64,000 bases of DNA from Streptomyces sp. NBC_01298 (GCF_035978755.1 NZ_CP108416.1:97413-161412), one strand, 5' to 3'. Counted from the stretch's first letter, positions 53,043 to 61,882 are shown. The notes: generated by a model from the letters alone, not told the origin. Translations and numbers: made by a program.

Positions 53043-53549
53043 CTACTCCCCGGTGACCCCGTCGATCGCCTCGCACAGCAGGTCCGCGTGCCCGTTGTGC
53101 CGGGCGTACTCCTCGATCATGTGGGCCAGTACGTAGTGCAGGGAGTAGGCCTGCTCCTCGTAGGAGCCGATGACGTCCAGGGACTCGGCCGCGTCCACGA
53201 TCGCCCGCGAGCGCGCACAGGTGTCCTCCCAGATCTTGAACGACCCGGCGACGTCGGCGTCGTCCACGTGGAACTCCGTCCACTCCCCCGCCTCGTTCTT
53301 CGGGAAGTACCCGCGGACGTCCTCGCCGCCCACGACATTGCGGAACCAGCCGCGCTCGACCTCCGCGAGATGCCGTACCAGCCCGAGCAGACTCAGCCCC
53401 GACGGAGCCACCGCCCTGCGCCGCAGCTGCTCGTCGGACAGCCCGGCGCACTTCATCATCAGGGTGTCCCGCTGCCACTGGAGCATGCTGGTCAAAGTGG
53501 CCCGTTCGTCGCCCACCAGCACGGGCCGGGTCCGCTGCTCATCGATCAT
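53043..53549 (-). CDS. DinB-family protein (DUF664)
   Basis: 168 residues forming the four-helix DinB/DUF664 bundle: LTSMLQWQRDTLMMKCAGLS near 18-37, GLSLLGLVRHLAEVERGWFR near 52-71 with the first metal His, and SLHYVLAHMIEEYARHNGHADLL near 135-158 with the other histidines. Such proteins are metal-dependent thiol transferases (for example mycothiol-S-transferases). The downstream neighbour is a pseudogene. Confidence 0.92.
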   Translation of the reverse strand: MIDEQRTRPVLVGDERATLTSMLQWQRDTLMMKCAGLSDEQLRRRAVAPSGLSLLGLVRHLAEVERGWFRNVVGGEDVRGYFPKNEAGEWTEFHVDDADVAGSFKIWEDTCARSRAIVDAAESLDVIGSYEEQAYSLHYVLAHMIEEYARHNGHADLLCEAIDGVTGE

Positions 53550-53592
53550 CGGATGATGATCACAGCCCTACGGCAATGACCGCACCGCGATT

Positions 53593-54287
53593 TCACATCA
53601 CGGACACGGCGGACGGGGCCGCCTCCTTCTCCGGATTCACCTGCAGCCGCAGGTCCACGACCCGCCCGTCCATCGCGTCCAGGTCGTAGGTCAGCGCCGC
53701 GCACGCGACTCCCCCGTGGACGAACACCACCGGCTCCTCCCCGTTGACCCGCGCGGACTCCAGGGTCACCGCCCGCAGCGCGGGCTTGGCGGGCATCCCC
53801 AGCAGCCAGCGCGCCACGTGGTCGGCAACGCGCAGCGGCCGCCGGGCCGCCGCCGTCCGACCAGGCCGTCACCTCGGGAGCGAGCAACTCCATCACCGCG
53901 TTCAGCTCCCCACCCACACATGCCGCGAGGAACCGCCGCGCCGCCTCGCCCCGTTGCCCCGGCTCGGTGGCGAACCGCGGCCGCCGGGCCTGTACATGGG
54001 CCCGGGCCGCCGGCTCCACCCGCTCCGCACCGTCGGGCACGGCCGGAAGTGAGCCGGTTCGAGGACAGATTGGTGACCGTGCGCACCAGATACGCCCTCG
54101 GGTCGAGGACGGCCGACCGGTCCGCGCGGTCCCCGTTCAACCACGCGTCCTGGAGCACGTCCTCGGCATCGACGAGGCTGCCGAGCATGCGGCAGGCGAC
54201 GTCGAACAGCACCCGCCGATGCGCGGTGAAGGGTCCGATGGCATCGGCAGGGGCTTCCGGGGCGCGGCAGCGCTCACGAACGATCAT
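53593..54287 (-). pseudogene. Decayed ECF41/SigJ-type sigma factor
   Basis: Pieces of one ECF41-type sigma factor in order but in different frames. Starting at ATG 54287 is sigma region 2 (FTAHRRVLFDVACRMLGSLV, DAEDVLQDAWLNGDRADRSA, YLVRTVTNLSSNRL). A second-frame piece below 54040 reads AHVQARRPRFATEPGQRGEA, then RFLAACVGGELNAVMELLAP. A third piece (53593-53817) carries the SnoaL-like C-terminal end from ARWLLGMPAKPALRAVTLES on. Region 4, the promoter -35 binding domain, is missing, and there are at least two frame breaks, so it cannot work. It overlaps the next gene's stop by 14 bases. Confidence 0.75.
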
Positions 54288-55197
54288 GCTGCCGCGCCGC
54301 TCCCGCCAGCGCACGCGCCCCGGCCGCGCTGCTCGCGTACGTGGGAGCCCAGCCCAGCTCACGCCGCGCCTTGGCGTTCGTCAGCCGCAGATCCGTCCCC
54401 ATGATGGTGTGCGCGAGCGGAGCCGGCTTCAGCACCCACAGCGGTACGGTCATCGGCGCGGGCGCCCCGAACGCCGCGGCCACCGCCCGCATGTGCGCGT
54501 CCCACCCCAGCGGCTCGTCGTCGACGATGTTGTACGCCTGCCCGGGCCGCCCCGACTCCACGCCGGCCACGACGGCGTTCGCCGCGTCGTCCACGTCGAC
54601 CCAACTCAGCGCCCGCCCCTTGGACGGCACCACGGGCAGGGCGCGCTTGCGCAGCATCGACACCACGTGGACATCGGTGATCCCGGCTCCGTAGAACAGC
54701 CCGAAGCGCAGGCTCACGCCCTCGATCCCGTCGGCGGTGAAGGCCAGCTCCTCCTTGGTCCGCATCGCGCCCACGTGCCGCTCCAGCCAGACGTTCGCCC
54801 CCTGCGGCCCGAAGCCGTCGTCCTCGCCGAGCACGGCCCCGCCGTGGTCCCCGTACCCGTAGCCGAACATCATCGACTCCACGACGAACCGACGCGCCCC
54901 GGTCTCCCGCGCGGCGGCCAGGAGATGGGCGGTCCCCTCGGTGCGCAGCACGTTGGTCCCCGCCATGTCCTGGTGCCGGGCCATGGTCTTCCCCGACAGC
55001 GCCGTGGCCGCGTGCACCACCACGTCGAAGCCGAGCCCGTCCACGGCCCGCAACAGGCCCTCCCGGTCGAGCAAGTCGGCCCGGACATCCATCCCGGCGC
55101 CCCGCCCGAGACCGGCGACCTCATGCCCGGCCGCACGCAGAGCCCGTACCGCCCGCTGTCCCAGAACCCCGCTCGCACCCGCCAGCAGAACCTTCAT
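54274..55197 (-). CDS. NAD-dependent epimerase/dehydratase
   Basis: 307 residues of the extended SDR type: MKVLLAGASGVLGQRAVRAL at 1-20, VVVHAATALSGKTMARHQDM near 62-81, FVVESMMFGYGYGD near 115-128 (Tyr in place of the typical YxxxK site), LPVVPSKGRALSWVDVDDAA near 195. Substrate unknown. An ECF41 sigma factor often lies next to a small oxidoreductase that it controls, which fits the decayed sigma factor at its 3' end. This is the last ordinary gene before the plasmid-maintenance module. Confidence 0.9.
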   Translation of the reverse strand: MKVLLAGASGVLGQRAVRALRAAGHEVAGLGRGAGMDVRADLLDREGLLRAVDGLGFDVVVHAATALSGKTMARHQDMAGTNVLRTEGTAHLLAAARETGARRFVVESMMFGYGYGDHGGAVLGEDDGFGPQGANVWLERHVGAMRTKEELAFTADGIEGVSLRFGLFYGAGITDVHVVSMLRKRALPVVPSKGRALSWVDVDDAANAVVAGVESGRPGQAYNIVDDEPLGWDAHMRAVAAAFGAPAPMTVPLWVLKPAPLAHTIMGTDLRLTNAKARRELGWAPTYASSAAGARALAGAARQHDRS

Positions 55198-55340
55198 GGC
55201 CGTCTCCCTCGTCGCTCGCTCTTCGCGATGTCATCCATGGGACAAACGGGAGCCCCGGAAGGTGACACGACAGAAGGGTGACCTGCCCCACAACGCGCGG
55301 CAGAAGTCCCGGACGTCACCGAGCGCGCCCGGAACACCCA

Positions 55341-55774
55341 GCGTTAACGCCGTTAATGCCCGCCCCCTCCACCAACCCCCGGCCCTCCGGCGTTAACGCC
55401 GTTAATGCCCCCACCCCACCCCACCGCGCCAAGCCCCTACGCGACTCCGGCGTTAACGCCGTTAACGCCAACCTCACCACCCGGTCCAGCTCCACCCGGC
55501 GTTAACGCCGTTAATGCCCTGCCCCACCACCGAGCCCGCCGCCCCTCCAGCGTTAACGCCGTTAATGCTTCCCACGGCCAACCCGCGAGACCCAGCCCCT
55601 CGATCGTTAACGCCGTTAATGCCCCACCGCACCGCACCGCCAACCGTCCAGGCCCACACCCTCAGCCGTTAACGCCGTTAATACCTCGCGCCTCCGCCCT
55701 CGCCCCACGCCACCTCCCCCAGCCGGGCAACGGCAGCGAACCCCCACACCACATCAAGGCGTTAACGCCGTTAA
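55341..55774. repeat. Array of eight TTAACGCCGTTAA palindromes (parS-like centromere candidate)
   Basis: Eight copies begin (as GTTAACGCCGTTAA) at 55343, 55392, 55452, 55501, 55552, 55606, 55668 and 55761; spacing is 49-62 bases, then 93. The 13-base core is invariant: arms TTAACG and CGTTAA around one central C, always in the same orientation. Spacers between are unrelated C-rich sequence. It lies 250 bases upstream of parA in the 826-base gap 55198-56023 with no gene, which is the classic place of a plasmid centromere. The rest of the gap (55780-55950) shows nothing special. Confidence 0.9.
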
Positions 55775-55963
55775 TGATCCACTTCCCCAAAAAACGCTGC
55801 CCCTGCTTCCACCTCCGCTTCGACCCGGCCCGCTCGCCCGAGTGCCGGTCCGAACCGGGCCCGTCGGCCCCGGACTCCGCACCCTCCCCGACCGGCTGAC
55901 GACGCGTCCCGGGCGGCCTCACCCCCGCCCGGGAGGCGAATCCCGGCCGATCCACACCACTCC

Positions 55964-56016
55964 GTTAGCAAAACTCAAGCGTGGTGCCCACGAACACCCT
56001 TGAACGTTAGTAAAGT
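55964..56016 (+). promoter_or_regulatory. parA promoter region with a repeated GTTAGYAAA element
   Basis: GTTAGCAAAACTC at 55964 and GTTAGTAAAGTCC at 56006 are 42 bases (four helical turns) apart. The second supplies TAAAGT (56011-56016) seven bases before the parA ATG, so the transcript is probably leaderless. The pair may be an operator for ParA or ParB. Confidence 0.5.
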
Positions 56017-56023
56017 CCCTCGC

Positions 56024-57304
56024 ATGACTTCACCCTCGTCACCGAGCGACCGCGAGAAGGTCGTCTCCAAGCTCCCTCCGTGGCTGCGCCAGGAGCTCAA
56101 GATCCGCACCGCCCAACTGAGGGTGGACATCCAGGACGCCGTCCACCAGGGCATCGCCCACTGGAGCGCGCTCGCCTCCTCCCCCTCCCCCGTCGACACC
56201 TCCGGCGCCGAGTCCTTCTCGACCTGGCTGCCCGCCGGCCAGTGGGAGTCCTTCCGCTCCGACTCCAAGGACCGCGGCGTCTCCCTCATCCAGGGACTGG
56301 CCCAAGCCGTCTCCCTCTGGCTGGAGATGAACCCGGCCCCCACCGTGATGCGGCCCTCGGTCGTGCGCCGCATCGTGGTGTGCAACCAGAAGGGCGGTGT
56401 CGGCAAGACCGCCATCACCGCCGGCACCGCCGAAGCCCTCGCGGAGGACCCGGACACCCTCCACCCGGTCCGCGTGGCCCGCCAATTGGCCCGGCTGTCG
56501 GCGACCGAGGACTCCGACCAGGCGGCCCCGGATGCCATCGCGTCCGCCACCTCCGGCCCGCCGGTAGACCTGGAAGACCTGCCCGGACTCGGCATGCGCG
56601 TCCTGCTCGTCGACTTCGACCCCCAGGGCCACCTCACCAAGCAGCTCGGCCGGCAGCCACTGCCCATCGGCGGAGACAGCCTCACCTGCCACATGGCGGG
56701 CGAGGCCAAGGGCCCCCTCGCCGACCTGATCGTCCCCATCCCGGACGAGCACTTCGGCGACCGGCTCCACATCCTCCCGGCCTGCACGGACGCGTTCCTC
56801 CTCGACGTCCGCCTCTCCACGGTCCGCGCCCGCGAGGCCGCGCTCGAACGGGCCCTCGCCCCCGTGGAGGCCGACTACGACGTCATCCTCATCGACTGCC
56901 CGCCCAGCCTCGGCCTGAGCATGGACGCCGCCATCTACTACGGCCGCCGCCGCGACGCCGAACAGCCGGGAGCCTCCGGCGCGCTGATCGTGGTCCAGGC
57001 GGAGGACTCCTCGGCGGACGCCTACGACCTCCTCACCTCCCAGATCAACGATCTCCGCGACGACCTCAGCCTCGACATCGACTACCTCGGTCTCGTCGTC
57101 AACCTCTACGACGGCCGCCGCGGTTACATCGCGACCTCCTCCCTCCAGGCCTGGATGGACATAAAGGATCCGCGCGTGGTGGCCATCGTTCCCGACCTCA
57201 AGGAACAGCGCGAAGCGGTCCGCGTGAAGCAACCGCTGTTCGTCTACGCACCCAAGGGCGAGCAGGCCGTCGCCCTGCGCGCGCTCGCAAGGGAGATCTC
57301 ATGA
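56024..57304 (+). CDS. parA: ParA-family partition ATPase
   Basis: 426 residues from ATG 56024; a TTG at 56000 would add eight. Deviant Walker A NQKGGVGKTAIT at 121-132, Walker A' VLLVDFDPQGHLTKQLG near 195-211, Walker B DVILIDCPPSLG near 290-301. An N-terminal extension of about 115 residues and a 50-residue acidic insert between Walker A and A' make it longer than chromosomal ParA (about 310-330). It acts with ParB to segregate the replicon along the nucleoid. It overlaps parB by four bases. Confidence 0.96.
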   Translation: MTSPSSPSDREKVVSKLPPWLRQELKIRTAQLRVDIQDAVHQGIAHWSALASSPSPVDTSGAESFSTWLPAGQWESFRSDSKDRGVSLIQGLAQAVSLWLEMNPAPTVMRPSVVRRIVVCNQKGGVGKTAITAGTAEALAEDPDTLHPVRVARQLARLSATEDSDQAAPDAIASATSGPPVDLEDLPGLGMRVLLVDFDPQGHLTKQLGRQPLPIGGDSLTCHMAGEAKGPLADLIVPIPDEHFGDRLHILPACTDAFLLDVRLSTVRAREAALERALAPVEADYDVILIDCPPSLGLSMDAAIYYGRRRDAEQPGASGALIVVQAEDSSADAYDLLTSQINDLRDDLSLDIDYLGLVVNLYDGRRGYIATSSLQAWMDIKDPRVVAIVPDLKEQREAVRVKQPLFVYAPKGEQAVALRALAREIS

Positions 57305-58200
57305 GCAAGGCCGACAAACTCGGAGTCTCGAGTTCCTTCGCCCGCGCCCAGCCCGTCGGCGTCAGTTCCCGCCGCGCGGCGATCGCCGAAGCCACCGGCG
57401 CCCCCACCTCCGGCGTGATCCCGCCCTCCGAGGTGCCGATCGAGGCCCTCGCCCACAACCCGTTCAACCTCCGCGAGGACCTCACGGAGCTCGAAGAGCT
57501 GGCCGCGTCCCTGACCGTCCGGGGTCAGCTCCAGCCCCTGGCGGTCGCCACCCGCATGGCCTTCATGGAGGCGCACCCCGGCAACGCCGAGGGCCTGGGC
57601 CGCGCCCCGTACGTGGTCATCGACGGCAACCGGCGCCTGGCGGCGGCCCAGCGCGCCGGCCTGCGCACCATGCAGATCCACGTCAACGACTCCCTCGCCT
57701 CCTCGGCGGCGGACATCCTGGAGTCGGCGCTCATCGCCAACGTCCACCGCGTCGACGTGGCACCCATGGACCAGGCCCGCGCCCTGCAGGAGCTCGTCGA
57801 GGTGCACGGCTCCCAGGCCCAGGTCGCCAAGCGCCTCGGCAAGACACCGGCCTGGGTCTCCCAGCGCCTGACCCTCCTCAACCTCACCCCGGAGCTCCAG
57901 GACAAGGTGGAGACCGGCGAACTCAAGGTGGAACCGGCCCGCCGCATCGGCCGCCTCCCCCAGGGGGACCAGGCGTCCGCGGCGGAGGAGGCCGTTAACG
58001 CCGTTAACCCCCCGCGCCAACGCACCCGCCCGGCCCCCGCCCCCACCCCCGAGCCCGGGCCTGAGCTCTCCCCCTCCGCGTCCCCCCGCCGCATCACCAT
58101 CGCGGCGGACTCCCCGGACACGATCGCGGACGCCCTCACCGCCCACCTCACCCCGGACGACCTGAAGGCGGTAACAGAACTCCTCCTGACCCGCATCTAA
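57301..58200 (+). CDS. parB: ParB-family centromere-binding protein
   Basis: 299 residues. N-terminal CTP-binding ParB/Srx domain: PPSEVPIEALAHNPFNLRED near 42-61, LTVRGQLQPLAV, and VIDGNRRLAAAQRAG near 105-119 (the GERR-like box is GNRR). The central KorB/HTH domain is VHGSQAQVAKRLGKTPAWVS, then QRLTLLNLTPELQDKV. A Pro/Ala-rich linker follows, then a short dimerisation end (TIADALTAHLTPDDLKAVTELL). One copy of the TTAACGCCGTTAA palindrome lies in its own coding sequence, read as VNAVN in the linker. Confidence 0.96.
   Translation: MSKADKLGVSSSFARAQPVGVSSRRAAIAEATGAPTSGVIPPSEVPIEALAHNPFNLREDLTELEELAASLTVRGQLQPLAVATRMAFMEAHPGNAEGLGRAPYVVIDGNRRLAAAQRAGLRTMQIHVNDSLASSAADILESALIANVHRVDVAPMDQARALQELVEVHGSQAQVAKRLGKTPAWVSQRLTLLNLTPELQDKVETGELKVEPARRIGRLPQGDQASAAEEAVNAVNPPRQRTRPAPAPTPEPGPELSPSASPRRITIAADSPDTIADALTAHLTPDDLKAVTELLLTRI
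57994..58007 (+). repeat. TTAACGCCGTTAA palindrome inside parB
   Basis: One exact copy, in codon phase GTT AAC GCC GTT AAC, at the start of the disordered linker of ParB, where an insertion costs least. Confidence 0.9.
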
Positions 58201-58335
58201 CCCACCCCACCCCACCCAGACCCGACCCCACTCGACACGAAGGGGGCGTTGGCCCGGTCGGACCACCATCGCCCCCACGTGTGTTTCAGGTGCGTTCCAT
58301 GGTGCGGTTCGCATAAGCTGCGCCTGGAGGTGCCC

Positions 58336-60651
58336 ATGCCCAACGCGCACGAAAACGAACAGACCTCGCTCTTCGCCGCGGTCGATGCCCTGCTGGAAGA
58401 GGCCGCGGCACAGGACGCCCTCCCGCACCCGGACGAGCGCAAGCGCCTCCGCGAGGCCGCGGGCCTGAGCCAGGACCAGATCGCACAGGCCCTGGCCGTC
58501 CGCCGCGAAACGGTCACCTCCTGGGAAACCGGCCGCACGGCCCCCCGCCCCCCGAAACGCGCCGCCTACGCCCGCCTCCTCAACGGCCTGGCAGACCTCC
58601 ACGGCATTAACGCCGTTAACGCCCCCGCCCCACCCCGGCCCGCGGCCCCTCACGCCACCCCAAGCATTAACGCCGTTAACGCCCCGCAGGCCCCCGCACC
58701 GCAGGTTGTCGTCCCTGAGGCCGAGACCCCTCAACCGGCCACCCCCGTTAACGGCGTTAACGCCGTTAACGCCACCCCCCACTCCATGGACGCCCGCCCC
58801 GAGGCCTCACCCCCGCACCCGGGGCCTGGGGCGGAGCCCCAGTTCCGGGAAGGCACGGGCAGGGCAACAGCCCCGCAGAGCCCCACCACACCCCCCACCC
58901 ACCCACACCCCGCGCCCCGCGCCCCCCACCCCCAAACGGGAGCGGGAAGGCTCACACCCCACCCGGAGGGCAACGGCCCCCTGGCCGTACTGGACGGCGC
59001 GGGCAAGGCCCACGCGGCCCACGGCGCGGTCCTTTCACCCCCCGCCACCCCCACCCTCCCCGCCCTCGTCGAATGGGCCCTCTCCCCCGCCGCCGACCTC
59101 CGCTCCCCCCGCCTCCACCGCAACGGCAAGGACGGCGACCCCCTCCTCGTCCTCACCCCCGCCGCCACCGAGGCACTCGGACTCCCCCTGGTCCTCGAAG
59201 ACCGCCGCGGCCTGCGCCTCCCCGACGACCACCCGGTCATCAAGCAGCTCACCAAGGCGAAATGGCAGCTGACCCGCCGTGGCTTCGGCCCGTGGCCCCG
59301 CATCTACCGCCCCGCCACCCCCACCACCGGCCGCCAGTGCGTCCAGCTCGCGATCCTCCCCTGGGGCGCCCTCGACCCCCGCGCCTGGGGCGAGCACACC
59401 GCCGACCTCCCCGCACCGGAACTCGCCGAGCTCCTCACCTCCTACGCGACCCGCGTCCTCACCCCCCGCGGCTCCACGGCCGTCTCGGGCCTGGAACTCA
59501 TGACGGCGCTCCGCCCGCCCACCCGCGCGGCCCGCGACGAGTCGACGAACACCTGGGTCTCCGCCCCGGTACCCGGCTCCCTGACCCGCCCCGTCGACCC
59601 CGCTCCCCCGGAGGCCCCCGACGAGCACCCGGTCGTCGCGGCCCTCTACCCCCGGTCCCACCAGCGCACCCCGGACCAGGTCCTCGACGAGGAGGCGTAC
59701 GACTGGATCCGCGACCCCCAGCTCCTCAGCGACGCCGAGTGCACCCGCACCCACGCCGTCGGCATCGACGTGAACATGGCCTTCGCCGCGGCCGCCAACC
59801 GCCTCCTCGTCGGCACCGGCCCCGCGGTCCACACCGACGGCCCCCGCTTCGACCCGAAGCTCCCCGGCTCCTGGCTGGTGGACCTCTCCGCCCAAGCCGC
59901 AGCCATGGACCCCCGGCTCCCCAGCCCCTTCACCCCGCAGGGCCTCCCGCCCACCGGCCCCGCCTGGTACGCCACTCCGACCCTCGCCTACGCCCAGGAG
60001 CTCGGCCTCACCGTCCGGCCCACCGAGGCCTGGCTCCGCCCGGAGCACGGCCCGTACCTCGACGCCTGGTACACCCGCCTGCGCGACGCCTACATGGCGA
60101 CGATGGCCGAACTCGGGGTCCACGCCTCCCTCACGGACTCCGCCTTCCTCCAAGCGATGGCGGAGTACAAGGGCGACCCCGACTCCCCCGCCCCGCAGAC
60201 AGCGGTCCTCTCCGCGATCAAGTCCACCGTCAAGGGCGGCATCGGCAAGCTCCGCGAACGCCCGCAGGGCGCCGGCTACCGCCCCGGCGAAAGCTGGCCC
60301 GCCCTCGAACGCCCCACCTGGCGCCCCGACATCCGAGCCGCCGTCATCTCCACGGCCCGAGTCAACATGCACCGCAAGATGCAGAAACTCGCGACAGCCG
60401 CGGACCTCTACCCCATCGCCGTCCTCTCCGACTGCGCGGTCTACCTCTCGAACGGCCCCAGCCCCCTCGACTTCCTCCCCCGCACCCCCGAGGGCAAGCC
60501 CCTGCCCGGCGGCTTCCGTCTCGGCGTCAGCCCCGGCATGGTCAAGCACGAGGGCACCCAACCCCTCCTCTGGGCCGTTCAACTACTCGACGAACGCCAC
60601 AACCCCGCCCGTCACATCAAGGGCCACGACGCCGCGGCCGACGGAGAGTAA
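58336..60651 (+). CDS. tap: Telomere-associated protein Tap
   Basis: 771 residues from ATG 58336 (GGAGG 7 bases upstream). An N-terminal XRE-type HTH (RKRLREAAGLSQDQIAQALA, VRRETVTSWETGRT) at 34-67 is followed by a disordered linker, about 90-215, containing INAVNA, INAVNA and VNGVNAVNA peptides. The large conserved Tap domain follows (DDHPVIKQLTKAKWQLTRRG, VGIDVNMAFAAAANRLLVGT, AYMATMAELGVHASLTDSAF). Tap binds the 3' single-stranded telomere ends of linear Streptomyces replicons and recruits the terminal protein. tpg follows after 9 bases, as in the known operon. The linker looks expanded by inserted palindromes and one dispersed hairpin. Confidence 0.95.
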   Translation: MPNAHENEQTSLFAAVDALLEEAAAQDALPHPDERKRLREAAGLSQDQIAQALAVRRETVTSWETGRTAPRPPKRAAYARLLNGLADLHGINAVNAPAPPRPAAPHATPSINAVNAPQAPAPQVVVPEAETPQPATPVNGVNAVNATPHSMDARPEASPPHPGPGAEPQFREGTGRATAPQSPTTPPTHPHPAPRAPHPQTGAGRLTPHPEGNGPLAVLDGAGKAHAAHGAVLSPPATPTLPALVEWALSPAADLRSPRLHRNGKDGDPLLVLTPAATEALGLPLVLEDRRGLRLPDDHPVIKQLTKAKWQLTRRGFGPWPRIYRPATPTTGRQCVQLAILPWGALDPRAWGEHTADLPAPELAELLTSYATRVLTPRGSTAVSGLELMTALRPPTRAARDESTNTWVSAPVPGSLTRPVDPAPPEAPDEHPVVAALYPRSHQRTPDQVLDEEAYDWIRDPQLLSDAECTRTHAVGIDVNMAFAAAANRLLVGTGPAVHTDGPRFDPKLPGSWLVDLSAQAAAMDPRLPSPFTPQGLPPTGPAWYATPTLAYAQELGLTVRPTEAWLRPEHGPYLDAWYTRLRDAYMATMAELGVHASLTDSAFLQAMAEYKGDPDSPAPQTAVLSAIKSTVKGGIGKLRERPQGAGYRPGESWPALERPTWRPDIRAAVISTARVNMHRKMQKLATAADLYPIAVLSDCAVYLSNGPSPLDFLPRTPEGKPLPGGFRLGVSPGMVKHEGTQPLLWAVQLLDERHNPARHIKGHDAAADGE
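58606..58769 (+). repeat. Three TTAACGCCGTTAA palindromes inside tap
   Basis: Cores begin at 58607, 58667 and 58757 (all in the phase xTT AAC GCC GTT AAC). The third overlaps a reverse-centre copy (TTAACGGCGTTAA, from 58748) to give 24 bases of continuous palindrome. The first two are preceded by A instead of G, so the peptides read I-N-A-V-N-A. Confidence 0.9.
58826..58842. repeat. Dispersed Streptomyces hairpin (CTGGGGC-GGA-GCCCCAG) inside tap
   Basis: The stem, followed by TTCCGGGAAGG, resembles the GGGGCGGAGCCCC...TTCGGGAAGGGG element common between Streptomyces genes. Here it is translated in the Tap linker without breaking the frame. Confidence 0.6.
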
Positions 60652-60660
60652 GAGCCACCC

Positions 60661-61215
60661 ATGTCCGAGATCAGCGACAGCCTCGACCGCGCCGACGAAC
60701 AGAACTTCACCCGTCCCATCCCCAAATCGGCCGGCGCCCAAATCCGATACCTCGTCAAACAGCTCAAATCAACCAAGGCCGTGGCCGACCTCCTCGCCAT
60801 CTCCCGGCGCACGGTCGAGCGGTACGTGAAGGACCAGATCAAACAGCCCAAGCCGGCCCTCTCCGCCCGCCTGGAGCGCGAGGTGCGCCGCCGCTGGCAG
60901 CCCCTGGTCCGCAAGCGCGCCCGCGACAAGGCCGCGAAGCAGACCGGGCTGGTCATCGAGACCCGCGCCCGCTTCGGCTTCAGCGCGGCCCCCGGCACCA
61001 CCGACGACGGCCGGATGCGCCGCATCACCCAGCACCTCCCCCCGGAGTACGCCTCCCGCCTCTTCAGCGCCCACGAGGCCGGAGCCTCCGAAGCCCAGCT
61101 CCGCGGCATCACCGCCGAAGGGCTCCAGGAGATCTACTTCAAGGACAACGGCGCCCGCGCCCAGGGCCTCCTGGTCGAGTTCACCGACATCGACTACGTG
61201 GAGCTCAACTTCTAG
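60661..61215 (+). CDS. tpg: Telomere terminal protein Tpg
   Basis: 184 residues, exactly the usual Tpg length (184-185). An HTH lies at about 38-60 (KAVADLLAISRRTVERYVKD), followed by basic helices (ARLEREVRRRWQPLVRKRAR). Thr114 is present in PGTTDDGRMR; as I recall, Thr114 is the residue deoxynucleotidylated in characterised Tpg proteins. Tpg stays covalently on the 5' ends and primes end patching of linear replicons. It forms an operon with tap. Confidence 0.96.
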   Translation: MSEISDSLDRADEQNFTRPIPKSAGAQIRYLVKQLKSTKAVADLLAISRRTVERYVKDQIKQPKPALSARLEREVRRRWQPLVRKRARDKAAKQTGLVIETRARFGFSAAPGTTDDGRMRRITQHLPPEYASRLFSAHEAGASEAQLRGITAEGLQEIYFKDNGARAQGLLVEFTDIDYVELNF

Positions 61216-61337
61216 AAACCGGACAACGCCCCCCGCAAAGCAGCAGGGGGCAACTTGTCAACGGCACCGAGGGCACCGTGGCCAATTCCCACCCCCGAGC
61301 CCTTCCAAGCCCCCCTGAGCCCCTCAGCCAACACAAA

Positions 61338-61361
61338 GGGCCCCGGAGTGCTCCGGGGCCC
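61338..61361. terminator. Bidirectional terminator between tpg and the RepL-like genes
   Basis: GGGCCCCGGAG-TG-CTCCGGGGCCC, an 11-bp perfect stem with a 2-base loop between convergent genes. Confidence 0.75.
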
Positions 61362-61408
61362 CCACAAGCCCCTGAGCACCCCTCAGAAGCCCTGCAAACA
61401 CCACTCAC

Positions 61409-61882
61409 TCAGCCAACCGCGTGCAGCGCCCTACGCCGCTTCGACTCAGCCGCCTTCTTGGCGACGGCCTGAGCCGCCCGCTTCTTGCGCTGCTCGGCGA
61501 GCTGGTCCTGATACGCCGCCACTGCCCGGTGGTAGCTGGCCACATAGCCCCGAGCGTCCAGCCGCTCCTCCGCGTCCATCTCGTTCACGGCCGCGACCGC
61601 ATCCTCGAACGAGGTGTAACCGGCGAGCATCGGGTTGATCTGGTAGACCCCGTTCCGGATCTTCCTGACCAACTTCGCCAGTTCCAGGCTCCGCAGCGCG
61701 GCGTTCACGCTCGGCCGGCTCAGGTCCAGCATCCCGCCGACCGTCGCCTGGTCGATGAGGATCCGCCCGCCCGGCTCGCTGAGCGAGCGCAACTTCAGCA
61801 ACACCCGGTACGCCGCCGGAGGCAGGTCGAGGTCGGAGAGCAGCCCGTCTGCGTTGACCGCAGCGAATCGCAAGGTACTCAC
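61409..61882 (-). CDS. RepL-like winged-helix protein (short)
   Basis: 157 residues. A winged helix covers about 20-85: LPPAAYRVLLKLRSLSEPGG, VGGMLDLSRPSVNAALRSLE, LAKLVRKIRNGVYQINPMLA. The wing ending GVYQINP is typical for RepL-type plasmid initiators and shared with the neighbouring 238-residue protein. A basic coiled-coil tail (AEQRKKRAAQAVAKKAAESKRRRALH) could bind DNA. It overlaps the upstream gene by four bases. Replication or copy-control role is inferred from fold and position. Confidence 0.75.
   Translation of the reverse strand: MSTLRFAAVNADGLLSDLDLPPAAYRVLLKLRSLSEPGGRILIDQATVGGMLDLSRPSVNAALRSLELAKLVRKIRNGVYQINPMLAGYTSFEDAVAAVNEMDAEERLDARGYVASYHRAVAAYQDQLAEQRKKRAAQAVAKKAAESKRRRALHAVG

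Noticed and set aside
55341..55774. The spaced repeats as a CRISPR array
   Set aside because: The repeat unit is only 13-16 bases, spacing is irregular (49-93), spacers are all C-rich filler, and no cas genes are present.
55278..55899. Open frames through the palindrome array rich in NAVN or ALTALT
   Set aside because: They arise because the palindrome and its C-rich spacers lack stops; there is no ribosome site or family resemblance.
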